Shown: positions 1 through 8,009, counted from the stretch's first letter. The stretch: DNA of 64,000 bases from Sphingomonas xinjiangensis (GCF_014199255.1 NZ_JACIJF010000013.1:1-64000), one strand, 5' to 3'. Notes: generated by a model from the sequence alone, not told the origin. Program-made: numbers and translations.

Positions 1-392
1 GCACCATGGGCATGAAATACATTCTTGGCGATATCCAAACCAATCGTGGTAACTTCCGACATGGACGCCTCCTCAAGTGGTGTTCAACACCTCCACTATG
101 GCACATCGATGCCGTCGGGGGGCGTCCACCCCATCACCCAAAACTCCACATGCCCGTGTCGCAAGAGCAGCAACATACGCGACGCTCGGAACTCAGCACT
201 TCCCCGACAAGGCTTGGCTGGCGTGCTTGGGTTGATAGGAGCTGGCTTCCATTCAGGCGGCCGGTTCCAGCTTCGTATACTGTTACAAATTGCGACCATT
301 TCACTCCCTTCCGGGACATGGCTGTGACACCTGGAGCCTATTTAGGTCATCGACGCCGGGCAGGCGCCGGATCTCGAACTGGGAGAAAATTC
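1..392. other. gene-free stretch with degenerate intergenic repeat
   Basis: No convincing gene is seen. Reading frames here lack a ribosome-binding site and family resemblance. Positions about 159-200 carry a degenerate motif (caacatacgcgacg followed by gaactcagca) that recurs at about 3119-3165, with a looser copy near 866-912. These look like dispersed intergenic repeats of the genome rather than coding sequence. Confidence 0.5.
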
Positions 393-728
393 GTGAAGAA
401 GTTCATCTTGGGGGCGGTTGCAGCTTCGCTGATCTCGGGGAACGCGATGGCCGCCCCGCAGCAGCAGTCCCAGCGGCATACGGCGGTCAAGCAGAAGGTG
501 GTTGCCAAACAGGCGCCGCAACGCACGCAGTACCGCAGCGATTGGTGCAAGGGCGAGCGTTTCGACAGCCGTAAGGCACGCAACTATCGCCAGATCGATT
601 ACCGAAAATATCGCGGCTTGAAGGCTCCGCCGCGCGGCTACCGCTATGTCCAGTCAGGGAACGATGCCGTGCTGGTCGGCATCTCGACCGGGATCATCGC
701 CGCCATCTTCGCTAATGCGGTCCGGTAA
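393..728 (+). CDS. RcnB-like periplasmic protein
   Basis: This 111-residue protein probably sits in the periplasm. The GTG start at 393 was chosen because a GGGAG-type ribosome-binding site lies 6-11 bases upstream and the protein then opens with a clean signal peptide (VKKFILGAVAASLISGNAMA). The frame is open further upstream, but that part shows no protein-like character. The C-terminal half has the RcnB-family pattern: a short YRxxDYRxYRLxxPPRGYRYV segment, a 'DAVLVGISTGIIAAI' hydrophobic strand and a short tail. RcnB itself modulates nickel/cobalt efflux in enterobacteria. The many sphingomonad members are uncharacterised, so only the family is supported. A hairpin terminator follows directly. 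Confidence 0.75.
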   Translation: MKKFILGAVAASLISGNAMAAPQQQSQRHTAVKQKVVAKQAPQRTQYRSDWCKGERFDSRKARNYRQIDYRKYRGLKAPPRGYRYVQSGNDAVLVGISTGIIAAIFANAVR

Positions 729-753
729 CGGACGAGATCCTGTAAAATGAAGG

Positions 754-785
754 AAAGCGGCGGTGCCTTCAGGCATCGCCGCTTT
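754..785 (+). terminator. Rho-independent terminator of the RcnB-like gene
   Basis: A 14-bp stem (754-767 with 772-785, one G:T wobble) encloses a 4-base loop, 26 bases after the stop codon. The stem is GC-rich in the middle and ends in AAA/TTT. This is a strong terminator candidate. Confidence 0.75.
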
Positions 786-986
786 GGTCTGTGTAACGCG
801 CCCGTCGGCAAACGTTTGCCATGGGGCATCGCCGCTAAATGACCAGCGAGCGCCGGATCGTCGCCAAAACGGCAACATTCGCGACGGCCCGCAGAAAGCA
901 ATGCCGCGACATGGCCGCTGTCCCGCTTCTCCGTCGTCGCTCATCCGCCGCTCCCTAGTTCGCTGAAGTCCACATGATTGGCGGCA

Positions 987-1025
987 ACGAGGCTCCGTCG
1001 AGCAATGCGATAAGCGGAGCCTCGT
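987..1025 (-). terminator. hairpin after the thioesterase operon
   Basis: An 11-bp perfect stem (987-997 with 1015-1025) with a 17-base loop lies just beyond the 3' end of the leftward TetR-thioesterase operon. It has no clear T-run, so terminator function is inferred from position. Confidence 0.45.
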
Positions 1026-1041
1026 CGGCCAAGATTCTAAG

Positions 1042-1461
1042 TCACACTGTTGTGACCAGTAGCGTCGACGTAGCGGAGGCGAGCAGGCGCCCTTCGCCGT
1101 CGGTCAGCCTGGCTTCGGCGAACGCAACCCGCTTGCCGATGGACAACACAACGCCTTCTCCACGCACCACGCCCGTGTCCGCCGTCATCGCGCGGTGGTA
1201 GGCGACCTTCAGCTCCAGCGTCGTCATCGACTGACCCGCGCGGAGCTTCGACACCGTCGCGATCCCGCACGCGGAATCGAGGACGGTCGCGGCATAACCG
1301 CCATGCACCGTGCCCATCGGATTGTAAGTCTCCGGTCCCGGATTGCCTTCGAAGACCACGCGACCCTCCTCCACCTCAATCAGCGAGAAGTTCAAAGTTC
1401 GCCCCATGGGCGGCTGTGCGTCCTGCGCCATCATCGCGCGCAGCTGTTCGATGCCGGTCAT
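1042..1461 (-). CDS. PaaI-family hot-dog thioesterase
   Basis: The 139-residue protein matches the PaaI/YdiI-type acyl-CoA thioesterase fold. It has a central GTVHGGYAATVLDSACG segment (the HGG motif plus the Asp/Ser of the substrate loop). This is followed by 'TTLELKVAYHRAMTADTG' and a C-terminal strand 'GKRVAFAEARLTDGEGRLLASATST'. Such enzymes hydrolyse aryl- or acyl-CoA thioesters in the cytoplasm; the substrate cannot be read from sequence. The start overlaps the stop of the TetR gene by four bases, so the two are translationally coupled and probably co-regulated. Confidence 0.9.
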   Translation of the reverse strand: MTGIEQLRAMMAQDAQPPMGRTLNFSLIEVEEGRVVFEGNPGPETYNPMGTVHGGYAATVLDSACGIATVSKLRAGQSMTTLELKVAYHRAMTADTGVVRGEGVVLSIGKRVAFAEARLTDGEGRLLASATSTLLVTTV

Positions 1462-2048
1462 GCTGCGTTCTCCAGGCCGTAGCGCGAGATCAGCGAGGAC
1501 CGCGCATTCTCCAGGATTGCGTCCGACGCGGGCCCCTCGACCGCCCGGGCCAGCACAATGGCCCCGACCATCTGTGACAAGATCGCCGATGCCTGAACAT
1601 CGGGATGCTCCACGCCCAATGCCGCAACGGCTGAGGAAAGCCGCTCAGTCAGCACCGCCAACCCAGCGGTAAAGCGATCACGCGCGGCGGGACCGGCGCG
1701 CGCCAGGTCGCCGGACAGCGCTGGCAGCGGGCACCCCCGCTCCCGAGCGTCGCGATGCGCGCGCGAGAGATAGATGTCGATGTAGTCAAGCAAGGCAACA
1801 CGCGGTTCGGTCTTCGCCTCAACCGCACGGGAGAGCCTGAGCGCGTCTTCGAACATGGCGTCGATCGCCTCGACCACCAATGCGTCCCTCGATGCAAAGT
1901 GGCTGTAGAAGCCTCCGTGCGTCAGTCCGGCCCGCTTCATGACGGCGGCCACGGTCACATGGTCCGGCCCTTTGGCGCGGATCTCCCGGCTTGCCTCGCG
2001 CAGAACCCGCGCCCGCGTCTCTGCCTTGTGGTCGCTTGAATAGCGCAC
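1458..2048 (-). CDS. TetR/AcrR-family transcriptional regulator
   Basis: This 196-residue protein starts with GTG behind a GGGAGG ribosome-binding site with 6-base spacing. The N-terminal helix-turn-helix is typical of TetR proteins (residues about 8-55): ARVLREASREIRAKG, then VTVAAVMKRAGLTHGGFYSHF. A helical ligand-binding domain follows. It leads a two-gene operon with the PaaI-like thioesterase and lies divergent from a second thioesterase. It probably represses both its own operon and possibly the neighbour through the palindrome at 2064-2076. The ligand is unknown but may be an acyl-CoA or aromatic compound, given the context. Confidence 0.9.
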   Translation of the reverse strand: MRYSSDHKAETRARVLREASREIRAKGPDHVTVAAVMKRAGLTHGGFYSHFASRDALVVEAIDAMFEDALRLSRAVEAKTEPRVALLDYIDIYLSRAHRDARERGCPLPALSGDLARAGPAARDRFTAGLAVLTERLSSAVAALGVEHPDVQASAILSQMVGAIVLARAVEGPASDAILENARSSLISRYGLENAA

Positions 2049-2063
2049 TTGCCGCCTCCCGTT

Positions 2064-2076
2064 ATATGACGCATAT
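2064..2076. promoter_or_regulatory. candidate TetR operator
   Basis: A perfect inverted repeat ATATG-ACG-CATAT lies 16 bases upstream of the GTG start of the TetR gene, in the divergent intergenic region. Position and symmetry fit autoregulation by the TetR protein; binding is inferred. Confidence 0.5.
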
Positions 2077-2159
2077 CATATTACCGCGCCTGTCGAACGC
2101 AAGCGCTGAGGCTCCCTTCGCCTGGTTGGCGCTTCTCGATCATCCAATGAGGTCCTTTG

Positions 2160-2621
2160 ATGACGCCTTTTACCTTGCCTTTCACCGCAAGTGCGGGCGA
2201 CATCGACCAGCTCGGGCACGTGAACAACGCGATCTGGGTGCAGTGGATTCAGGCGATCGGCACGGCGCACTGGGAAGCGGTGGCTCCGATCGAGCACGTG
2301 GAGGCGTATGCATGGGTCGTGACGCGCCACGAAATCAACTATCGCGGCAATGTCGCCTTGGGGGAGACCGTCACGGGAGAGACATGGGTTGGTGAGCCTC
2401 CGCGAGGTGCCCGGTTCGACCGGCTCGTCCGCTTTGTTGGTGAAGATGGGCGCATGAAGGTTGAGGCCAGGACCACTCTGGCGATGGTCGACCGGTCGAC
2501 GGGGCGCCTTGCCCGAGTACCCGGAGACGTAGCTGGACCCTTCCTCAAAGAGGCCGATCCGCCGAACGTTGTTACCATCAAAACGGCCACTCAATTGCTG
2601 CCGTTCGGCGGGTCTGTATGA
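2160..2621 (+). CDS. acyl-CoA thioesterase, YbgC/FadM type
   Basis: The 153-residue hot-dog protein carries the 4-hydroxybenzoyl-CoA thioesterase-type signature near the N terminus: 'DIDQLGHVNNAIWVQWIQ', where the first Asp is the usual catalytic residue. This is followed by 'HEINYRGNVALGETV'. The ATG at 2160 is preferred over the TTG three bases earlier because AATGAGG lies seven bases upstream. It is divergently transcribed from the TetR-PaaI operon, so the region holds two unrelated thioesterases. Both may serve the same acyl-CoA pool; this is inference. Confidence 0.85.
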   Translation: MTPFTLPFTASAGDIDQLGHVNNAIWVQWIQAIGTAHWEAVAPIEHVEAYAWVVTRHEINYRGNVALGETVTGETWVGEPPRGARFDRLVRFVGEDGRMKVEARTTLAMVDRSTGRLARVPGDVAGPFLKEADPPNVVTIKTATQLLPFGGSV

Positions 2622-2677
2622 TGCTGAATCCAGAGCAGGCTCGAAGTTACGTCCCCTACCCCACTATGGAGGCTTAG

Positions 2678-3043
2678 GTGTTATCGCCAACCACGCTCGC
2701 ACAGGCGTTTGATCGCGTGACTGACTATTGGTCGCCCAAGGTGATAGGCCGGGTCAACGACCAGCTTCTCAAGGCAGCGAAGCTGAAGGGCGAACTCGTC
2801 TGGCACGCACACGATGGGCAGGACGAACTCTTCTACGTCGTCAAAGGGGCGCTGCGCATCGAATTTGAGAATGAAGCCGTCGACCTTGTAGAGGGAGACT
2901 TCCTGACGGTACCCAGCGGCGTGCGCCACAATCCGGTCGCGCAAGAGGAGTGTTGGGTGCTGCTGATCGAACCCGCATCGACGAAGCATACCGGCGAGGA
3001 GGTGACGTCCCGGACGCGGAGTCTGAAGGAGCAACTCAGCTAG
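2678..3043 (+). CDS. cupin-domain protein
   Basis: The 121-residue protein begins with GTG behind a GGAGG site (5-base spacing; an in-frame stop lies immediately upstream). It is a single small cupin. Motif 1 reads 'WHAHDGQDELFYVVKGAL' with the expected His/His/Glu metal ligands. Motif 2 reads 'VPSGVRHNPVAQEE' with the last His. The fold suggests a metal-binding protein of unknown reaction. It lies downstream of the thioesterase in the same direction with a short gap and could share its transcript. Confidence 0.85.
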   Translation: MLSPTTLAQAFDRVTDYWSPKVIGRVNDQLLKAAKLKGELVWHAHDGQDELFYVVKGALRIEFENEAVDLVEGDFLTVPSGVRHNPVAQEECWVLLIEPASTKHTGEEVTSRTRSLKEQLS

Positions 3044-3340
3044 CATTGAACGACTGCCTCGTCCGCAATGACTCCCGAAAGTGACCATTTCGTTGCCATC
3101 ACCTTCGGCCGCAGAGTTGTCGCAAAAGAGGCAACATACGCGACGTCCGAAACTCAGCACATTCGCGACAGGGCCACGGTACCGGGCTGCAGCGCGGCCG
3201 GTCATCGCGATGCCTTTGAGGCATTCCGTCGTGCCTCTGGCGCGTTTCTGCGGTCGTGCCATCGGCCCGTCTTCTTGCCATCGGACAATGGCACGCCTAC
3301 AAAATACGGACCGGACAACGACGTCTCACAAGGTGCTGCC

Positions 3341-3586
3341 ATGACGTTCCAGATCAATATCACTCCTAACGGTCGAATGAGCCTGCCTGCTGACATTCGG
3401 AAGCGTTTGGGTTTGACGGGTGGTGGCGCGATTTATCTGGACGAGACTGAAGACGGTATTGTCTTGCGAACAGCCACGCAGTCGGTGGCGCGAGCTCAGG
3501 CGCTTGCCAAGCAGTACACCGGTGACAATCCCGACGCGTCAGTAGATGCCTTCCTTGCTCGCCGCCGCGACGATAGCGGGGAATGA
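3341..3586 (+). CDS. vapB: VapB/AbrB-type antitoxin
   Basis: An 81-residue SpoVT/AbrB-fold antitoxin. The N terminus has the swapped-hairpin DNA-binding pattern 'GRMSLPADIRKRLGLTGGGAIYLDETEDGIVLR'. The C terminus 'SVDAFLARRRDDSGE' is the toxin-wrapping tail. The ATG at 3341 was chosen because the family begins here; the longer open frame upstream lies over degenerate repeats. The stop overlaps the start of vapC by four bases, the usual toxin-antitoxin coupling. Confidence 0.88.
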   Translation: MTFQINITPNGRMSLPADIRKRLGLTGGGAIYLDETEDGIVLRTATQSVARAQALAKQYTGDNPDASVDAFLARRRDDSGE

Positions 3587-3969
3587 GCGTGGTACTCGAC
3601 GCCTCTGCCCTCATCGCATTGCTCAAAGGAGAGGGGGGCGCGGCCAAGGTGGCAGCCGGGATTGCTGGGGCGCGGATTAGCAGCGTCAACTACGCTGAAG
3701 TGGTCAGCCACTTCATCCATGCGGGCATGCCCGAACTGCAGGTCGACGCAATGCTGGATCCCCTTCCTCTCACAGTAGTGCCGGCGGACAAGGCACTCGC
3801 GCAGATCGCCGGCCGCATGCGAGCCGTGACTGCGGAGGCAGGCTTGAGCCTGGGCGACCGCTTCTGTCTGGCGCTCGCACGTCGTGACGGATTGCCTGCG
3901 TGGACCGGTGACCGGAACTGGAAAAAGGTAGCAGATGCCGTCGAGGTCAAGGTTATAGCTATCCGCTGA
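3583..3969 (+). CDS. vapC: VapC PIN-domain ribonuclease toxin
   Basis: The 128-residue PIN-domain protein has all expected acidic residues: Asp in 'VVLDASALIALLKGE', Glu in 'SSVNYAEVVSH', Asp in 'GLSLGDRFCLALARRDGLPAWTGDRNW' and the later Asp of that motif. VapC toxins cleave tRNA or rRNA and are silenced by VapB. The pair looks intact, unlike the decayed relatives at 4.3-4.7 kb and 11.3-11.6 kb. Confidence 0.9.
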   Translation: MSVVLDASALIALLKGEGGAAKVAAGIAGARISSVNYAEVVSHFIHAGMPELQVDAMLDPLPLTVVPADKALAQIAGRMRAVTAEAGLSLGDRFCLALARRDGLPAWTGDRNWKKVADAVEVKVIAIR

Positions 3970-4100
3970 ATGCACCGTCTTTTGGGTGCCCGTCTACTCT
4001 CACGTGCCAGCCCATGAACAAACGACCGCTTTAGAGCCGCGCCTCACACCCACATTATGTCCATTTTTGGGTGGAGCGCGGTCGTGCAGCTTACCGCAGC

Positions 4101-4261
4101 CTTCTCATCGTCGTTGTAGATGCGCCGGCGTTCTGTCCGGGTGATGATCTCCATCCGCTCCATCTCCTGACCTCCTTCTGGACTCCAGAAGTAGACCCCA
4201 GCAGCCACCGACATCACCGCCTATGCCGTTCATCGCAACACGGGTCAGGCCGGACGCGTAC
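4101..4261 (-). mobile_element. left-end fragment of an IS66-family element
   Basis: Read on the minus strand from 4261, the sequence begins gtacgcgtccggcctgac, resembling IS66-type terminal repeats. It then runs through the start of orfA (ITRTERRRIYNDDEK). The same roughly 160-bp segment occurs at 61655-61816 on the plus strand. Homology stops abruptly near 4101, so only the terminal fragment survives. It has replaced the 5' part of the antitoxin gene that follows. Confidence 0.7.
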
Positions 4262-4382
4262 CCAAAAGCAGGCGATCCGCCGCGCCCAGGCGCAGATGAA
4301 AATCCTAATCGGTGGCAAGCGCTCTCTGGTCGACGAGCTTCTGGCGGAGCGCCGCGCCGAAGTTGACGGGGGCAATGCGTGA
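4262..4382 (+). pseudogene. antitoxin (VapB) remnant, C-terminal part
   Basis: Only the C-terminal tail of an AbrB-type antitoxin is recognisable: 'RRAQAQMKILIGGKRSLVDELLAERRAE'. The N-terminal DNA-binding half is missing and its place is taken by the IS66 end fragment. The stop overlaps the vapC-like start by four bases, which preserves the original operon junction. Confidence 0.65.
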
Positions 4383-4710
4383 GCCGGGTCTTCGATGCCT
4401 CGGCAGTGGTCGCGTTGCTCAACAGTGAGAAGGGTGCGGCAAAGGCTGCCTCCCTGGTCTCTGGATCCTCTCTCTCCGCCGTCTATGCCATCGAGGTGCA
4501 GCAGAAGCTCATCGATGCTGGGATGGAAGCGACTGATACCGAAGAGATGCTGCAAAGCCTTGGGCTGGCTATCGTGGCGTTCGACGCGCTGCAGGCGAGT
4601 GTCGCTGCTTCCCTACGCCACTTGCGCGCGAGCATCGGCTGTCTCTGGCAGGCTGTGCCTGTATCGCTCTTTCACGCGTGCTTGGATTGCCGGCGCTGCA
4701 CACGATGAGC
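4379..4710 (+). pseudogene. frameshifted VapC toxin remnant
   Basis: It starts as a normal PIN domain ('SRVFDASAVVALLNSEKGAAKA', then 'LSAVYAIEVQQKLIDAGM'). After about residue 75 the conserved core continues in another frame ('LSLAGCACIALSRVLGLPAL'). In that frame the usual catalytic 'ADR' has become 'AGC', and the C-terminal 'TADR' motif is lost. It is therefore a non-functional paralogue of the intact vapC at 3583-3969. Confidence 0.7.
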
Positions 4711-4715
4711 CCGAA

Positions 4716-5117
4716 TCAGGGGTCGTTCGCAACGAACATGGCATCCGCGACATCATCACGGATGAGGCGTACCGGGTCACAGCCTGGAAGATCGTCGAAG
4801 CGAGGATCGTCCACATCGGCGTCCTCCAGCTCTTTCCACAGCAGCCCCGGGTCGCCATCCGGCAACGGCACCTCCGAGGCCCAGTAGATGTCGCCATGGA
4901 TTAGGTAGCGATCGTTTTCGAGCCGGCTCAGCACCAATCTCGTTCCAGGTGACAGGTCAACGATCAGCTTTCCGTCCTCGATTTGAGACGGCTGCAGATC
5001 GACCACGCGGTTGTGAGGTCGCTGGAAAGGTTCATCCTCCACCAGCATCACCCACTTGCCCGCGGCCAGCGACCAATCCTGGCCAGTTGCCGGCAAAAAG
5101 CTAAACAGACTCGACAT
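4716..5117 (-). CDS. hypothetical acidic protein
   Basis: A 133-residue frame has a protein-like, acidic composition ('DLSPGTRLVLSRLENDRYLIHGDIYWASEV', then many Asp/Glu). I do not recognise a family. The start at 5117 is uncertain: a GGAAGG directly abuts the ATG, and the frame remains open upstream. It is divergent from the ParB-like pseudogene and may belong to the same plasmid- or ICE-derived cargo. Confidence 0.45.
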   Translation of the reverse strand: MSSLFSFLPATGQDWSLAAGKWVMLVEDEPFQRPHNRVVDLQPSQIEDGKLIVDLSPGTRLVLSRLENDRYLIHGDIYWASEVPLPDGDPGLLWKELEDADVDDPRFDDLPGCDPVRLIRDDVADAMFVANDP

Positions 5118-5293
5118 CCTTCCCATGTAGAACATCATGAGAACAAATGGGAGTGCCTGCACGTCCGAAATAGCTGCGACCCCTTTGCAACAAGGCCATA
5201 TTGCGAAGAGTTCGCAAGCGACCAGGGCAGATAGAGAGGAGGGAATGGGAGGGAGGTGTCTGGAAAAAGCCGGATACCAGAAGGAGTCCGACC

Positions 5294-6180
5294 ATGACCA
5301 AGCCCATGATCCAGACCGTGAAGCTGGCCAAGCTGGCACTGTCTGAAATCAACGTCCGCACCCCCGGCAACGACTTGCTCGAGCAGCTCTCGGCCGACAT
5401 CGACAGCCGCGGCGTGATCCAGAACCTGATCGTGACGCCGGTGAAGAAGCCGCGCGGCACGTTCGCCGTGATCGCCGGCAGCCGGCGCCACCGCGCTCTG
5501 ATGCTTCTGGACGAGCAGGGCAAGATTGCGGCGGCCGAGTACGACGTGCCGGTGATGGTGATCGAAGCGGACGAGGCAGCTTTGTCCGAGACCTCGCTTG
5601 CCGAAAACTTCCAGCACCTCGCCATGTCGCCGGCAGACGAATGCCGCGCCTTCCAGCACTTCATCGGCCAGGACGGCGACATTGACGGCGTTGCCAAGCG
5701 GTTCGGTCTTACGCGCAAGTTCGTCAAGGGTCTGCGCCTTGCGTCGCTCGCGGAGCCAATCTTCCAAGCTTTGGCGGCAGGCGAAATCACCCTGACGTCG
5801 CTAAGGCATATGCGTCTACCGCAAGCCATGACCGCCAGCTGATGTTCTCGGAGCGGTATGGCAGCGCTCGGCACTACGGCGCTGACACGATCCCTCGCGT
5901 TATCGCGAATGAGTCCATGAAGTCGACTGAGCCCGTCGCGCTTCTCGTGGGCGCGGAGGCCTATGTCGCAGCCGGCGGCGTGATCGACCGCGATCTATTC
6001 AGCGACAACGGCGATTGTTGGCTGAACCGCGAGATTGCTGAGACGATCGCGGCCAAGCTCCTGGAAGACGAGGCCGGCAGGCTCGGCACTGAACTTGGTC
6101 TGGCCTGGATCCGCTGCCTCGACAGATACCTGGGACGCGGCGCGCACACTTCACCGGGTAAACCTTCCCGAAGAGCTCGG
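5294..6180 (+). pseudogene. ParB-like partition/nuclease-fold protein, frameshifted
   Basis: The start has an AAGGAG site seven bases upstream. The ParB N-terminal domain is intact: 'SRGVIQNLIVTPVK', 'AGSRRHRALMLLDEQG' and 'SLAENFQHLAMSPADECRAFQHFI', followed by the HTH 'GVAKRFGLTRKFVKGLRLASL'. At about 5793 one base appears lost (ctgacgtc where ctggacgtc would keep frame). The protein then stops at 5840, while homology continues in the next frame ('AKAYASTASHDRQLMFSERYG', 'SARHYGADTIPRVIANESM'). A second shift occurs near 6115. The longer family is typical of plasmids and integrative elements of sphingomonads. It is probably inactive, although the first part could yield a truncated protein. 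Confidence 0.75.
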
Positions 6181-6635
6181 AGCGGCAGGAGGCGATCGGC
6201 GCCTTCTTCGACCCTATCCCTGCCGAGGTTCGTCACGGTGGCGACTGAGCCTATTACGCAATCTTGCCCGACCGCATTCAAATGCCCAAGCCCGAGACGT
6301 TTCGCACGACCGATGCTTTACAAGGTGTCCAGCGCATGAAACGGCGCATTGGTCGGGCGGATCGACGAGACTTGATCGCACATTTGGTAAACGGTTCGGC
6401 GACAACGCATACGCGGTCGAAGAACTCGTTGCCGAATTATCGACCGCGATGATCTGCGCTGAGTTGGGTTTGCCTACCGAGCTTCACGAGCACCATGCCA
6501 GTTAGTTTGGGCATTGGATCGATGTCTTCAAAGCGGACAAATCCGCGATCTTTCTCGCGTCGAGCAAGGCCGAGCATTCTGTCACCTTCCTTCCTGGCTT
6601 CGGCGCAGAGCGCGACGCGCAAGCAGTCGCTGCAT
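6181..6635 (+). pseudogene. ArdC-like antirestriction zincin, C-terminal remnant
   Basis: Fragments in three frames match the metallopeptidase half of ArdC-type proteins. They are 'AIGAFFDPIPAEVRHGGD', 'LPDRIQMPKPETFR', 'HETAHWSGGSTRLDRTFGKR' (zinc HExxH as HETAH), 'FGDNAYAVEELVAELSTAMI' and, after an in-frame TAG at 6503, 'DVFKADKSAIFLASSKAE'. At least two frameshifts and two stops make it a pseudogene. It is joined directly to the ParB remnant, so a deletion has fused two genes. Confidence 0.72.
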
Positions 6636-6647
6636 GAGCTATTTCGC

Positions 6648-6911
6648 CTAGCGAGGATTGAACCAGGGGGGCCCCTCGACAGCCCAGCGAACCGCTAGGG
6701 TTGCAAGCGTCGCCGCGACCCCGTTCAGGAGCAGCCTTCTTCCGCAGGGCCGTTCATGTGCAAGGGGCGAAGCTAGAAGCTCGACCAAGATCGCGCTTAG
6801 CCAGAACCAAAACAGGTGCACGCGGCTTTCGATCAGAGGCGCAAGCGTGCGGCTCGCTGCCGCCGCAACGGTGAAGGTCGCCGCGCTGGCGAGGGTTAGG
6901 CGATAATGCAC
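6648..6911 (-). CDS. small membrane protein (paralogue of 29649-29963)
   Basis: An 87-residue protein with about three hydrophobic helices. It aligns by eye with the protein at 29649-29963: both share a SRVH(L/I)xxF-L-A-x-L-x-E core and end in a VRW-x-x-EG motif. I do not recognise a named family. The shared pattern between two distant copies supports both being real genes. Its function is unknown; it is presumably in the inner membrane. Confidence 0.55.
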   Translation of the reverse strand: MHYRLTLASAATFTVAAAASRTLAPLIESRVHLFWFWLSAILVELLASPLAHERPCGRRLLLNGVAATLATLAVRWAVEGPPWFNPR

Positions 6912-6935
6912 CCGGTCTCCGTATCAGGGAGGCAG

Positions 6936-7268
6936 TTAGCGCGCCACCAAGCGAAGCTCTGGTTGTGAGCCCCTCGGCGACCTGTCAGTCGCTCCTGAGA
7001 CCACCCTGCCGACAGCGCCCTCCTCTTCCGAATCGGCCTTCTCGTCATTGAACTGGCCCTTGCCGTAGTAGCCGCGTACCCTCTGACCACCTTAGAAACC
7101 GGGGCTTTCACCACGATCTTCCTTGCCGGTGTGGGGGTTCTCGTAGGACCCTCCATCGGATTGAGTGCTCCCGTTCAACCCATGGGTGTCGACGTCACTC
7201 ACCCCATCTTTGCGCAGCTTGGAGCTATCTTGTCCGGTCGCCGGCATCGGCACTTTTCCGCCGCTCAT
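6936..7268 (-). pseudogene. small hydrophilic protein with internal stop
   Basis: A GAGGA site lies seven bases upstream of the ATG at 7268. The frame encodes a Gly-rich hydrophilic protein: 'MSGGKVPMPATGQDSSKLRK', 'DGVSDVDTHGLNGSTQSDGG' and 'SYENPHTGKEDRGESPGF'. It meets an ochre stop at 7092-7094 after 58 codons. The same frame then continues with coherent sequence ('GGQRVRGYYGKGQFNDEKAD', 'SEEEGAVGRVVSGATDRS') to a stop at 6936. An intact ancestor would have had about 110 residues. I believe such small acidic stress-type proteins are common in sphingomonads, but no function is known. Confidence 0.6.
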
Positions 7269-7380
7269 GCTGTTTTCCTCTTGTCATGAGTAGAACGCGG
7301 CGACGAAGCTCACCGCGCGGGCATGCCGCCGTAATGTTTGTTTGTCAGCCTTGCCTCCTGACAACAGCAGGAGACCTTCA

Positions 7381-7515
7381 ATGTCGCGGAACTGGCTTCG
7401 ATTTTTTTGGCGCGGCAGGAGCGATAAGGCCGCACGTCAGGCGGAAGCATTCAGCGTGATGCAGACCGTGCAATGTGATCCGGTGCAGACCGCGCTTCGC
7501 GATCAATGCCACTAA
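7381..7515 (+). CDS. 44-residue basic peptide of unknown function
   Basis: A short ORF begins with ATG seven bases after an AGGAG site. It encodes a basic, Arg-rich N terminus ('MSRNWLRFFWRGRSDKAARQ') and a Cys-containing tail ending '...VQCDPVQTALRDQCH'. The family is not recognised. The good ribosome-binding site is the main support. Confidence 0.4.
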   Translation: MSRNWLRFFWRGRSDKAARQAEAFSVMQTVQCDPVQTALRDQCH

Positions 7516-7761
7516 CGGAGTGGCCTGATCTCGGGGGCGCTTTCCGCGTGCTGGGGCGCAGCGAAGGCTAGGTCATGCGCTACCTGCGCGATCGCCTGCC
7601 GTACGATCAGCTCCTCGGCCCTCTGGTCAGCTCGCCGATGTCGTACCACGGCCATGGGGCTTAATAGCAAGCGGGGCGTTAAGGGCCGGCGGAATGCGGC
7701 CGCAATCAACACTGCGGGCGATCGGCAATGGATCGGCGTTCGCGAGACAGGAGGCAAGACC

Positions 7762-7890
7762 ATGATTCGTAAAGCTTTCACTTTGCTACTCGTTGCCGGC
7801 AGCTTGATGGTGGCAGCCTGCAACACTATCGACGGCGCTGGTAAGGACGTGGAGTCCGTTGGTGAGACGGTGGCGAACACCGTCGACTGA
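7762..7890 (+). CDS. entericidin A/B-family lipoprotein
   Basis: A 42-residue protein with GGAGG at the correct distance. It has a lipoprotein signal ending in the lipobox 'VAAC' (Cys at about residue 20). This is followed by 'NTIDGAGKDVESVGETVANT', the standard entericidin pattern. It is a small membrane-anchored lipoprotein thought to act in stress or programmed lysis. The longer open frame upstream is not part of the gene. Confidence 0.9.
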   Translation: MIRKAFTLLLVAGSLMVAACNTIDGAGKDVESVGETVANTVD

Positions 7891-8009
7891 AGCGGCCCTA
7901 CTGAGGAACGTCCATTTTTAGGACAGACGGCGCAGAAACATCACCGAAACGCAACGACGACCCTCCCGTGGCATTAGGTATGGTCGTGCGCCCGACCCGA
8001 CGAGCGCAC

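Noticed and set aside
6..392. N-terminal extension of the RcnB-like gene in the same open frame
   Set aside because: The extension covers degenerate repeats, has no ribosome-binding site and would bury the signal peptide; the GTG at 393 is far better placed.
6640..6680. tRNA-like T-arm (ggttcaatcctcg on the minus strand)
   Set aside because: It is the 3' end of the small membrane protein gene and no acceptor, D or anticodon stems can be folded around it.
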